Assembly: GCA_902825865.1 (NCBI GenBank)
Contig: CADECX010000005.1
Location: 1-64,000 of the forward strand
Source of the DNA: an uncultured Alphaproteobacteria bacterium
GTDB taxonomy: Bacteria > Pseudomonadota > Alphaproteobacteria > Micropepsales > Micropepsaceae
Direction: 5' to 3'
Length of the DNA: 64,000 nucleotides
Shown here: piece after piece, positions 45,712 to 53,640 of the stretch
Position numbering within the stretch: position 1 is the first letter of the stretch
How the letters are laid out: each line of letters opens with the position of its first letter
Translations under genes and position numbers: made by a program
Notes under the pieces: generated by a model
Told to the model about the DNA's origin: nothing
The model's database searches: none
The model's input: the letters and a program-made list of their open reading frames with translations, nothing else

Positions 45712-45732
45712 ACCGGCAAATAGCCGGTTTTT
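45712..45732 (+). terminator. Terminator-like hairpin in the phosphatase leader
   Basis: ACCGGC-aaata-GCCGGT followed by TTTT, pointing toward the downstream gene. It lies 48 bases before that gene's start, so it might be an attenuator or insulate it from upstream transcription. A chance hairpin is not excluded. Confidence 0.4.
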
Positions 45733-45779
45733 CCCGTCGCAAAGCCCGGTTAACCTGCCCCATCTCAGGGGAATCACAG

Positions 45780-46853
45780 ATGAAAATTGCACTGCTTTAT
45801 GGCCTGGTCCTGGCCTTGCTGGCCATGCCCGCCCAGGCACAGACGCCGCCCCGCAACATCATAATCTTCGTGGCGGACGGGCTGCGTTACGGCAGCGTCG
45901 AGCCCGGCAACATGCCCAACCTGTTCAAGCTGAAAAGCGAAGGCGTCGACTTCACCAACAGCCATTCGCTGTTTCCCACCATCACCATGGTCAATGCCAG
46001 CGCCATTTCCACCGGCCATTACATCGGCGACACCGGCAATTTCGGCAACACCCTGCACACCGGAACGCCGATGCAACACGCCAAAGGCGGCACGGTCGTC
46101 GGGCTTGAGAACAATCGAGTGTTGGCGGAGGTCAATGAAAAATTCGGCGGCAACTATCTGAACGAGGAAACGCTGATCGCGCGCGCCCGGATGCAAGGCT
46201 TTTCGACCGCGGTGATCGGCAAGCTGGGGCCGACGAGGCTGCAGGATTCCACCGCCGCGGCCGATGGCAGCCAGACATTGATCCTGGACGACGATACCGG
46301 CCGCGAAGGCGGTGTCGGCCTGCCCGCCTGGTTCAGCGAGGGCATGAAGCGCGCCTTTGTCGGAACGGAAGTGCCCAAAAGCAGTGTGCCGAATATCGAG
46401 CAGCAGGTCTGGCAGATGAAAGCCACGACCCGGATCGTGCTGCCGCGTTTTGCGGCGGCCGGAAAACCTTTCGCGCTTCTGTTCTGGTCGCGAGACCCCG
46501 ACATCACCCAACACAACACCAGGGACAGCATTGGCGAATATGTGCCTGGCATCAGCGGACCCAGCGGCAAAGCGGGCACCCGCAACGCCGACACCATGCT
46601 GGGCGAATTGCTGGCGGCCTTAAAGGCACAAGGATTGGACAAGACCACCGACGTCTTTGTCACCGCCGATCACGGTTTTGTCACCATCAGCCATGAAAGC
46701 CAGACCAGCCCGTCGGCGAAAGGTGGCCAACTTGCCCAAGGCTTCGTGGCTTCGGACCTGTCCAGCGCGCTCAGCCTGCCCAAGATCAGCAACAACAGCT
46801 TGGGAAGCGACGCGCAGAAACCGGATGTGATCGTCGCCAGCAACGGCGGGTGA
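45780..46853 (+). pseudogene. Type I phosphodiesterase/alkaline phosphatase-like protein, N-terminal part
   Basis: 357 residues with signal peptide (LLYGLVLALLAMPAQAQ). Metal and nucleophile regions are NIIIFVADGLRYGSVE and FPTITMVNASAISTGHY; VTADHGFVTISHES supplies a D-H metal pair. It belongs to the type I phosphodiesterase/nucleotide pyrophosphatase superfamily. The frame ends at TGA (46851-46853) right after DVIVASNGG, in the middle of the domain, and the remainder continues in another frame. Related proteins have about 50 more residues at this point, so a frameshifting deletion is the simplest reading; a sequencing error or coupled split gene is possible. Confidence 0.75.
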
Positions 46854-47332
46854 ATCTGGTGGGATCGGCCAAGACCCCGGCGCCTTCCATCTATGTCAGC
46901 TTCAGGAGCTTCGCCGGAGATTGCGAGAACAAGCTGCAATGCGGCGTTGGGGTTCACGATACCGGCGGCGCCACCGGCCAGGGCAGCCACGGCTCGCTGT
47001 CGCGCGCCGAGACCCGCAATTTCATGGCCGCGATCGGGCCCAGCTTCAAATCCGGTTATGCCGATCCCGCTCCGATCTCCAATGCCGATATCGCGCCAAC
47101 CCTGGCCCATATCGCGGGCATCAGCATGCCGGCCAAGGGCAAGCTCAAGGGACGGGTAATCGGAGAGGCGCTGGTGGGAGGCTTAGAAACCGATTTCGTG
47201 CACAAGACCATCCAATCGGTGCCCGCGGAAAACGGCGCCCGCACCATCCTCAATTTCCAGCAAGTGGGCGAGCAGCGCTATTTCGATGCCGCGGGTTTTG
47301 CCGGAAAGGCCATCGGGCTGACGCCTCCTTAG
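46850..47332 (+). pseudogene. Phosphodiesterase/phosphatase C-terminal part (out of frame)
   Basis: 160 residues that continue the preceding domain. NLVGSAKTPAPSIYVSFRSF, GQGSHGSLSRAETRNFMAAIGP (with the last metal-binding His) and NADIAPTLAHIAGI are C-terminal motifs of the same family. The GTG at 46850 overlaps the upstream stop as GTGA, so re-initiation could make a second polypeptide. I favour a disrupted gene because neither part is a complete domain. Confidence 0.72.
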
Positions 47333-47348
47333 ACGCCAGCCCTTGTGG

Positions 47349-47816
47349 CTACGCCGCCTTGGGCTTGGCGCACATCAGGTTGAGGCCGTTTCCGGTTTCC
47401 AGGAAACTCTTCAGACCGCTCAGCACACGCGGCCAGCCATTGGAAATGCCCCTGGCCATGTCCGAACCGGCCTTGAGTTCGTTGTGGAAGACATCCAGGC
47501 GGACCACATCGCCGATGACTTCGAGCTCAAAGGTGACGCGCGAATATTCGGAAACGTCGGCAACCTTGGCGGGATCGACCCAGCTGATCACCAACCGGCG
47601 CGGCGGATGGCTTTCCAACACGGTGCCTGTGGTCTGGACAATGTTCGAGCCGTCACCGCGCACCATGTCCCACTTGGAGCCGGGCTTCCAATCCGAAACA
47701 TTGCCATGACCCCAATATTGCCGGGCAAATTCCGGGTTGGTGATGGCATCCCACACTTTCTGGGGCGTGGAGCGGATATAGGTGGTGTAGAGGAATTCGG
47801 TTGTCGTGTCGCTCAT
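47349..47816 (-). CDS. SRPBCC/AHSA1-family protein
   Basis: 155-residue START-like fold protein: FLYTTYIRSTPQKVWDAITNPEFARQYWG at the start, WVDPAKVADVSEYSRVTFELE in the middle, GWPRVLSGLKSFLETG at the end. Such proteins bind hydrophobic ligands and are often paired with an ArsR-type regulator, as here: its start overlaps the regulator stop by four bases. The ligand is unknown. Confidence 0.9.
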   Translation of the reverse strand: MSDTTTEFLYTTYIRSTPQKVWDAITNPEFARQYWGHGNVSDWKPGSKWDMVRGDGSNIVQTTGTVLESHPPRRLVISWVDPAKVADVSEYSRVTFELEVIGDVVRLDVFHNELKAGSDMARGISNGWPRVLSGLKSFLETGNGLNLMCAKPKAA

Positions 47817-48139
47817 TGGTCTTTCTCCTGAAGGGCCTGCTTGAGATTGTGAAGCGCCTGGACGCGGCCCTGCTCGAATTTGCCGATCCAGCGCATATAG
47901 ATCTCGTTGATGGGGACGGGATTGAGGAAGTGCAGCTTTTCGCGGCCTCGTTTTGTGGAGGCGACCAGATTGGCCTCCTCCAGCAAATTGAGATGCTTGG
48001 TCACCGCCTGACGGCTCATGTCATGGCCCTCGCAGAGTTCCGACAGCGTCTGGCCGTTCTTCCGGCGCAGCCTGTCGAGCAGCTGACGCCTGCTGGCATC
48101 GGCAAGGGCTTTGAACACTTTGTCTTCATCGGCGACCAT
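47813..48139 (-). CDS. ArsR-family transcriptional regulator
   Basis: 108-residue winged-helix protein. DEDKVFKALADASRRQLLDRL, TLSELCEGHDMSRQAVTKHLNLLEEANLV (recognition helix) and KRGREKLHFLN give the ArsR/SmtB fold; no metal-binding cysteine pair is seen. The ATG at 48137-48139 lies six bases past a -10 element, which suggests a leaderless transcript. It probably represses itself and the downstream SRPBCC gene through the palindrome at 48151-48170. Confidence 0.9.
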   Translation of the reverse strand: MVADEDKVFKALADASRRQLLDRLRRKNGQTLSELCEGHDMSRQAVTKHLNLLEEANLVASTKRGREKLHFLNPVPINEIYMRWIGKFEQGRVQALHNLKQALQEKDQ

Positions 48140-48145
48140 GGCCGG

Positions 48146-48175
48146 ACTATATGCAACCATTTAGTTGCATGTCAA
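48146..48175 (-). promoter_or_regulatory. Promoter with overlapping operator for the ArsR-SRPBCC operon
   Basis: On the minus strand TTGACA (48175-48170) and TATAGT (48151-48146) are separated by 18 bases. Between and overlapping them lies the perfect palindrome ATGCAAC-N6-GTTGCAT (48151-48170). The predicted start of transcription, seven bases after the -10, is the A of the ATG at 48139. This fits a self-repressed, leaderless promoter. Confidence 0.75.
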
Positions 48176-48249
48176 CTGGTCACAGCCGGAATGAATAAGA
48201 TCGCGCTTTTAAATCCCCGTTTTCCGCCCGAATCCGCTATCACCGGAAG

Positions 48250-49419
48250 ATGAGAATTGTTGAAACAAATGACGATCTCCGGGCCCTGATCGCGGAGTTG
48301 GGACATGCGCCCTATCTGGCGCTGGACACCGAATTCCTGCGCGACCAGACCTATTATCCCAAGCTCTGCCTGATCCAGGTCGCGGCACCCGGCATCGAAG
48401 CCATCATCGATCCCTTGGCGCCCGGCATGGATCTGGCGCCTTTCTACGAGCTGATCCGCCGGCCCCACATCGTGAAGGTGATGCATGCGGCGCGGCAGGA
48501 TATCGAAATCTTTTTCCTGCAGGGCGGCGTGTTGCCCGATCCCTTGTTCGACACCCAGATCGCCGCGATGGTTTGCGGTTTCGGTGATGCGGCATCTTAC
48601 GAAACCCTGGCGCGCAAAATCGCCCATGTCGAAATCGACAAGTCGGCGCGTTTCACCGATTGGAGCCACCGCCCCTTAAGCAAGCGGCAGCTGGAATATG
48701 CCTTGGCCGATGTCACCCATCTGCGGGTGATCTATGACTGGATGAAAGCGCGGCTGGAAAAGACCGGGCGCTCAAGCTGGGTGGCGGAAGATGTCGCCGC
48801 GCTGCAGGACCCTGCCCTCTACCGCATCGAGCCGGAACAGGCCTGGAAACGGCTGAAGCCGCGCACCACCAACAAGCGCTTTCTGGCGGTGCTGGCGTCG
48901 CTGGCGGCCTGGCGGGAGCGCGAAGCCCAGGCGCGCGATATTCCCCGCGGCCGGGTGCTGAAGGACGAGGCCCTGAGCGAGATCGCCGCCCACCCCCCGG
49001 AAACGCCGGAGGCGCTGGAACGCATCCGCGCCGTGCCCAAGGGGTTTGCCAATTCCAGGCTGGGCAAGGGTCTGACGGACGCCATCGCCGAAGGGCTTCA
49101 TGCCCAGCCGCCCCAGGGCGCCATCGACGAAAACAAGCAGCGCCGCCGCCGCGAACCCTCGCCCGCCGTGGTCGATTTGCTCAAGACCCTGCTGCGGCTG
49201 CGCGCCGAGGCGGCCCATGTCGCCCCCAGGCTGATCGCCAATGCCGAGGATATTGAACGGCTGGCCGCGAATGAGGATGATGGCGTGGCCGCCCTGCATG
49301 GCTGGCGCAACGACGTGTTCGGCAAGGATGCGGTTGCGCTGCGCAAGGGCGATCTGGCCATCGCGCTGGAAAATGGCGAGGCTGTGGTGGTGGAACTCGA
49401 AGCGGAGTTGGAAACATGA
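48250..49419 (+). CDS. rnd: Ribonuclease D
   Basis: 389-residue 3'-5' exonuclease involved in tRNA 3'-end maturation. DEDD-type catalytic motifs: YLALDTEFLRDQTYYPKLCLIQ (Asp, Glu), HAARQDIEIFF (Asp) and LEYALADVTHL (Asp, with Tyr class). Two HRDC-like helical regions follow (about 200-280 and 300-380; WREREAQARDIPRGRVLKDEAL). The stop overlaps the next gene's start by four bases. Confidence 0.95.
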   Translation: MRIVETNDDLRALIAELGHAPYLALDTEFLRDQTYYPKLCLIQVAAPGIEAIIDPLAPGMDLAPFYELIRRPHIVKVMHAARQDIEIFFLQGGVLPDPLFDTQIAAMVCGFGDAASYETLARKIAHVEIDKSARFTDWSHRPLSKRQLEYALADVTHLRVIYDWMKARLEKTGRSSWVAEDVAALQDPALYRIEPEQAWKRLKPRTTNKRFLAVLASLAAWREREAQARDIPRGRVLKDEALSEIAAHPPETPEALERIRAVPKGFANSRLGKGLTDAIAEGLHAQPPQGAIDENKQRRRREPSPAVVDLLKTLLRLRAEAAHVAPRLIANAEDIERLAANEDDGVAALHGWRNDVFGKDAVALRKGDLAIALENGEAVVVELEAELET

Positions 49420-49922
49420 AAAAGATTTTTGTGACGGCGGCGATGTTGGGCTTGGGATTGGGCAGCGCAGGCGCGCAGACGCCGCAACCGGCCGATTGGG
49501 TCACCTTGAACTTCACCGCCAATATCGCCAAGCCGGCCGATGTCGCCTGGGAGCGGGTCGGCGGCAATGACTGGTGCGCCATCGCCAAATATTTGGATGT
49601 GAAAGGCTGCACCATCAATTCGGGCAAGGGCGAGTTGGGCTCGCTGCGCACCATCATCACCCCCACCGCCAATGTGGTGGAGAATGTGGTGGCAAGGACC
49701 AGCCGCTCTTACACCTATGCCCAGCCCTTCAGCCCCACTTTCTATCACGGCACCATGGCGATCGAGCCGGTGGATGCCACCCATTCGCGGCTGGTCTATA
49801 GCCTGATCTGGAACCAGGCCGGCCTGCCCGACCAGAAGGCGCGCACAGACGCCTATGAAGGGCGCAAGGTTCGCTTCCAGGCGGCTATGGACAAGATGAA
49901 AGCCGCCGCCGAAGCGCCTTGA
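49416..49922 (+). CDS. Exported SRPBCC-like protein
   Basis: 168 residues with a signal peptide (KKIFVTAAMLGLGLGSAGAQ) and a START/polyketide-cyclase-like body: FTANIAKPADVAWERVGGNDWCAIAKYL, then SLRTIITPTANVVENVV and HGTMAIEPVDATHSRLVYSL. Two cysteines in the first strand-loop region may pair. The SRPBCC fold suggests binding of a hydrophobic ligand in the periplasm; no specific role is known. Coupled to rnd by a four-base overlap. Confidence 0.82.
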   Translation: MKKIFVTAAMLGLGLGSAGAQTPQPADWVTLNFTANIAKPADVAWERVGGNDWCAIAKYLDVKGCTINSGKGELGSLRTIITPTANVVENVVARTSRSYTYAQPFSPTFYHGTMAIEPVDATHSRLVYSLIWNQAGLPDQKARTDAYEGRKVRFQAAMDKMKAAAEAP

Positions 49923-49923
49923 G

Positions 49924-50063
49924 GGGCGCGGGTCTTTTGCTCCCCGAGTTCGTCGCGTTCGCACACTGACGCTACGAACTCGCTCTCGTACGTATTGTAC
50001 GCATCGCTCGTTGCTACGCTGTCGCTAGCAACCCTGCTCGGACGAGCAAAATCCCTCGCGCCC
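49924..50063. repeat. Long imperfect palindrome (repeat family A/B, copy B)
   Basis: The outer arms GGGCGCG (49924-49930) and CGCGCCC (50057-50063) pair and continue through TTTTGCTC against GAGCAAAA. Inside are GAGTTCGT/ACGAACTC, CGTAC-gtatt-GTACG and GTTGCTA/TAGCAAC hairpins. Several blocks match the reverse complement of copy A at 839-941. It occupies nearly the whole gap between convergent genes. Confidence 0.72.
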
Positions 50064-50078
50064 ACCCTTAGAGGGTGG
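50062..50078. terminator. Hairpin at the end of scpB
   Basis: CCACCCT-tag-AGGGTGG, a perfect 7-bp stem starting six bases after the scpB stop on the minus strand. There is no T-tract, so termination would depend on the adjacent palindrome or Rho. Confidence 0.45.
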
Positions 50079-50083
50079 CTTGC

Positions 50084-50779
50084 TCAGGCTTCGTCCAGGT
50101 TCGGCGAACCTGTCAGAAGATCCGGCTCGTTGGGATCGTAAGGGTCTTCGTCCGCAGACAGCTCGTCCGACGGGGACGGCACGTCAAAGCCGGACGGCGG
50201 AATGGCTTCCAGGAAGCCGGCCGCCTTGAGCTCATCCAGCCCCGGCAGATGCGCCACGCTTTCCAGCCCGAACTGGACCAGGAAGGCCTCGGTGGTGCCG
50301 TAGGTGACGGGACGGCCGGGGGTGCGCTTGCGGCCCCTGATCTTGATCCAGCCGATCTCCATCAGAATATCGATGGTGCCCTTGGACATGGCGACACCGC
50401 GAATGTCCTCGATCTCGGCCCGGGTGACGGGCTGGTGATAGGCGATAATCGACAGGGTCTCGATCGCCGCCTTGGACAGGCGCTTCTGTTCCGGCTGCTC
50501 CTTGCGCAGCAAAAAAGCCAAATCACTGGCGGTGCGGAATTGGTATTTTCCGGCGACACAACAGAGGTTTACACCGCGCTTCTGATATTCTTCTTGAAGT
50601 GCCTTGAGCAGGCCCGGCACGTCCGCGCCTTCAGGCAGGGATGTTGACAGCGCCTTGATATCCAGCGGCTCGGAGGCCGCGAAGAGCAGCGCCTCGACCA
50701 TCCTGAGATGCTCGACATTGGTCTGCTCGGCTTCCATCTCGGTTTCTATCGTCTCGATCATTTTGGCTACGCTGCTCAT
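50084..50779 (-). CDS. scpB: Segregation and condensation protein B
   Basis: 231-residue winged-helix kleisin partner that works with ScpA and SMC. LRMVEALLFAASEPLDIKAL, LSKAAIETLSIIAYHQPVTRAEIEDIRGV and GRPVTYGTTEAFLVQFGLESVAHLPGLDEL are typical. The acidic C-terminal tail (DELSADEDPYDPNEPD) is common in alphaproteobacterial ScpB. Start one base after the scpA stop. Confidence 0.95.
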   Translation of the reverse strand: MSSVAKMIETIETEMEAEQTNVEHLRMVEALLFAASEPLDIKALSTSLPEGADVPGLLKALQEEYQKRGVNLCCVAGKYQFRTASDLAFLLRKEQPEQKRLSKAAIETLSIIAYHQPVTRAEIEDIRGVAMSKGTIDILMEIGWIKIRGRKRTPGRPVTYGTTEAFLVQFGLESVAHLPGLDELKAAGFLEAIPPSGFDVPSPSDELSADEDPYDPNEPDLLTGSPNLDEA

Positions 50780-50780
50780 G

Positions 50781-51578
50781 TCATGCTCCCGTGGGGCGGT
50801 CCCGCACAAATATTTCCGCGAAGGGGGCCAGTTGCTGAATTTCCACCTTGCCGTCGCGCGCCAGTTCCAGGGCCGCCAGCAGGGTCGAGGCCACCGCCGA
50901 ACGCCGCCTGTTGCCGCCCGACCATTCGAAGGGCAACAGCCGGTCCAAGGCGCTCCAGTCGGAAATCCTGCCCAGCATCCGCTCCAGCCGCTCGCGCGCT
51001 TCCTCGATATGCAGCACCGGCGCCATTTGCGGGCGATAGGTCTTGCCGCCCAGCTTGCGCACCCTGTCGGTGGCATAGGCCGTCAGCAGGTCATACATCG
51101 TGTCTTTGTACGTCCGAAGCTTGATCACATTGACGGCTTCCGGATCGCCGCGGCCGAACACGTCGCGGTCCAGCCGCTCGCGTCCCAGCAACCGGGTCGA
51201 GGCGGCGCGCATGGCGTCCAGGCGCTGCAACCGCCAGCGCAGCCGGGTCGCCATTTCGTCGGCGGTGGGTTCGCCGTCGGGCCCTTTTTCCTGCGGCAGG
51301 ATCAGGCGGGATTTCAGATAGGCCAGCCAGGCCGCCATCACCAGATAATCGGCCGCCAGTTCCAGATTCAGTTTCTTGGCGCTCTCGATGAACTCCAGAT
51401 ACTGGTCGGCCAGCTTGAGGATCGAAATCCTGGCGATGTCGACCTTCTGGTTGCGAGCCAGGGTCAAGAGCAGATCCAGCGGACCCTCAAAACCATCCAC
51501 CTGGACCAGCAGCGCCTGATCGTCGGCGAAGATCGCGGTGGACTCGAATTCGTCGAAATGTTCGGCCGGTTCGGTCAT
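50781..51578 (-). CDS. scpA: Segregation and condensation protein A (kleisin)
   Basis: 265-residue kleisin that bridges the SMC heads. LVQVDGFEGPLDLLLTLARNQKVDIARISILKLADQYL, then LAADYLVMAAWLAYLKSRLILP, and the C-terminal winged helix near residues 215-260 (VASTLLAALELARDGKVEIQQL). Its start overlaps the nagZ stop by four bases (ATGA). Confidence 0.95.
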   Translation of the reverse strand: MTEPAEHFDEFESTAIFADDQALLVQVDGFEGPLDLLLTLARNQKVDIARISILKLADQYLEFIESAKKLNLELAADYLVMAAWLAYLKSRLILPQEKGPDGEPTADEMATRLRWRLQRLDAMRAASTRLLGRERLDRDVFGRGDPEAVNVIKLRTYKDTMYDLLTAYATDRVRKLGGKTYRPQMAPVLHIEEARERLERMLGRISDWSALDRLLPFEWSGGNRRRSAVASTLLAALELARDGKVEIQQLAPFAEIFVRDRPTGA

Positions 51579-52588
51579 GCCGAGGCCTCCAGCAAAGCGG
51601 CAAGACGGGCCTGGGCGGCGTCGGGATCGAACGCGCTGGGCGCCGACAAATGCGCCAGCGCCTGCCGGCTGCGCCGGAGCGCCTGCCCGTCCAAAATCTT
51701 CACTTCCGATGCCACGTCGCGCATTTCTTCCATATCGCCGTTGCAGTGAAGCACCAAGTCGCAGCCCGCGAACTGGGCCTGCTTGGCGCGCACCGACAAG
51801 GGCCCGTCGAGCGCCTTCATGGAGAGGTCGTCCGACATCAAAAGCCCGTCAAATCCTATCTCACCGCGTATCACATCCCGAATGACTTTGGGGCTGGTGG
51901 TGCAAGGACGCTGTGGATCAATCGACTCATAGACAACATGCGCGGTCATGGCGATCGGGCATTGGTCAAGGCTGCGAAAGGTCACAAAATCGCTGGCCGA
52001 AAGCAGTTCCAGCTCGGCCGACACGCGTGGCAGGGCCAGATGGCTGTCCGATTCGGCGCGGCCATGGCCGGGAATGTGTTTCATCACCGGCAGCACGCCG
52101 CCATCCATCAAGCCTTCGATCTGAGCCCGACCCAGCGCAATGATGGTGGCGGGATCGTGGGCGAAAGCGCGGTCGCCGATAATGTCGTGCGCCCCCGCCA
52201 CCGGCACATCCAGCACCGGCAGACAGTCCACATTGATGCCCAGGCTGGACAGGTCATGGGCGATCAGCCGGGCGTTGAGATAGGTCGCCTCGCGACCAGC
52301 TTCGGGGTTCTGGGCAAACAGCCCGCCAAAGCGCGCCGCGGGCGGGCGCTGCCCCCAGTGCGGCGGTTTCAGCCGGGCCACCCGTCCGCCTTCCTGATCG
52401 ATCAGGACCGGGGCCTGATCGTCGCCCACCGTATCCCGTAATTGTTCAATCAGAACTTTGACTTGTTCCGGTTCGCTAATGTTTCGCGCGAATAGAATAA
52501 AGCCCCAGGGCTGGGTCTGGCGGAAGAAATCGCGTTCCTGTTCCGACAGCACCGTGCCGGAACAGCCATAAATCGCGCGGCTGCGCAT
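51575..52588 (-). CDS. nagZ: Beta-N-acetylhexosaminidase
   Basis: 337-residue family 3 glycosidase that removes N-acetylglucosamine from muropeptides during cell-wall recycling. Typical elements: GFILFARNISEPEQV, PVLIDQEGGRVARL, the catalytic loop VMKHIPGHGRAESDSH, TAHVVYESIDP, and the nucleophile Asp in LLMSDDLSMKAL. Short single-domain form, as in Gram-negatives. Precedes scpA in a tight operon. Confidence 0.94.
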   Translation of the reverse strand: MRSRAIYGCSGTVLSEQERDFFRQTQPWGFILFARNISEPEQVKVLIEQLRDTVGDDQAPVLIDQEGGRVARLKPPHWGQRPPAARFGGLFAQNPEAGREATYLNARLIAHDLSSLGINVDCLPVLDVPVAGAHDIIGDRAFAHDPATIIALGRAQIEGLMDGGVLPVMKHIPGHGRAESDSHLALPRVSAELELLSASDFVTFRSLDQCPIAMTAHVVYESIDPQRPCTTSPKVIRDVIRGEIGFDGLLMSDDLSMKALDGPLSVRAKQAQFAGCDLVLHCNGDMEEMRDVASEVKILDGQALRRSRQALAHLSAPSAFDPDAAQARLAALLEASA

Positions 52589-52590
52589 GA

Positions 52591-53517
52591 CTACCTACCC
52601 GGGATACACGCGCCACCGTCCGCCTTGAGGCGGTCGCACAGGGCCGAGGCGACTTCCCGGTCGGCAAAGCCGCCGACCTTCAGCCGGTACCAGGTTCCTT
52701 TTTCCCCCAGATCGACCTGCTGGATAACGTCGGAATAGCCCGCCAGCAGAGCGGCATGTTTGCCTTGGTAGCTTTTCCAGGCTGCCTGGGCTTCCGCCTG
52801 GGATTTGAAAGCCCCGATCTGCAACGTATAGGCGCCAGCGGGAGCAGCAGGCTTGGCGGCCGCAGGTACGGGGGCGCCAAGCTGTCGCGGCGGCGCAGTA
52901 GCCGGACCCATCGCTGGTGCGGCTGGAGCCACAGCTACCGGCTTCGCAGCCGCCGCTTTGGCAGCCGCGGCTGCGGCTAGAGCCGGCTTGGCGGGATCGG
53001 AGTTGGCCTGCTGGATCAAGGCCGCGACGGTTTTGGCAGGCGGCGGCGACTTTGTGACAGGGGCAGGAGCGGGTTTGGGCGTCGCGGCCGGAGCCGCCGC
53101 CTGGGGCGCCGGAGCGGCGGGCGCAGGCGGCGCAGGTTCGGCACTGTCGTCCGCCGGCGCGGGCTGCTCGTAAATCTTGAAACCCTGATAGGGAACATTA
53201 CCGCCGCCGGGATCCTGCGGCGCCACGCGCTCGGGCCCGCCCGCCGCGGCCAGCACAGGGGTTTCACCCCGGCCGCGCGCCACGCCCTGGGTATAGGCCA
53301 GCCAGACCACGCCGCCGAACATGGCCAGCACCAGCAGCGCCAACACGATCAAAAGCGGCAGGCGCGAGCCCTCTACGTCTTCTTCGTCCTCGGAGCCGTC
53401 GTACACCCTTATTCCTTCATGGGCCTCATCGCCGGGTTCATAAACGCCGCGCTCGAATTTGGCCAAAGTGGTGAATCCCGAATCTTCCGCCGGAGATATT
53501 AGCACTGCCTCCAGCAC
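52591..53517 (-). CDS. SPOR-domain membrane protein
   Basis: 308 residues: acidic cytoplasmic N-terminus, one membrane helix (about 53-75), a long proline/alanine-rich periplasmic linker (about 110-225) and a C-terminal SPOR domain (about 228-305; YTLQIGAFKSQAEAQAAW, WYRLKVGGFADREVASALC). SPOR domains bind denuded septal glycan, so a cell-division role is likely. The GTG at 53517 is a tentative start. Two bases separate its stop from the nagZ start. Confidence 0.86.
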   Translation of the reverse strand: MLEAVLISPAEDSGFTTLAKFERGVYEPGDEAHEGIRVYDGSEDEEDVEGSRLPLLIVLALLVLAMFGGVVWLAYTQGVARGRGETPVLAAAGGPERVAPQDPGGGNVPYQGFKIYEQPAPADDSAEPAPPAPAAPAPQAAAPAATPKPAPAPVTKSPPPAKTVAALIQQANSDPAKPALAAAAAAKAAAAKPVAVAPAAPAMGPATAPPRQLGAPVPAAAKPAAPAGAYTLQIGAFKSQAEAQAAWKSYQGKHAALLAGYSDVIQQVDLGEKGTWYRLKVGGFADREVASALCDRLKADGGACIPGR

Positions 53518-53552
53518 GAATCATGGAGAAGAAATGCTTTCCCGAAACCTTA

Positions 53553-53640
53553 AAGGTCCGCCTCCCCCTTGCGCGCAGCGCAAAAGGGCGAGGTGGCCGT
53601 AGCTGGCTCTCGAGCCAGCGAAGGCCGGAGGGGGTCAAAG
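53553..53640. repeat. Palindromic element between dgt and the SPOR gene
   Basis: Contains CTTGCGC-gca-GCGCAAAAG, then GAGGTGGCCGTAGC (53590-53603), a small TGGCTC/GAGCCA hairpin and GCGAAGGCCGGAGGGGG (53618-53634). The last two blocks recur exactly in the element inside the gene at 62012-63268. Its right border provides the stop codon of dgt (53635-53637). Confidence 0.75.
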
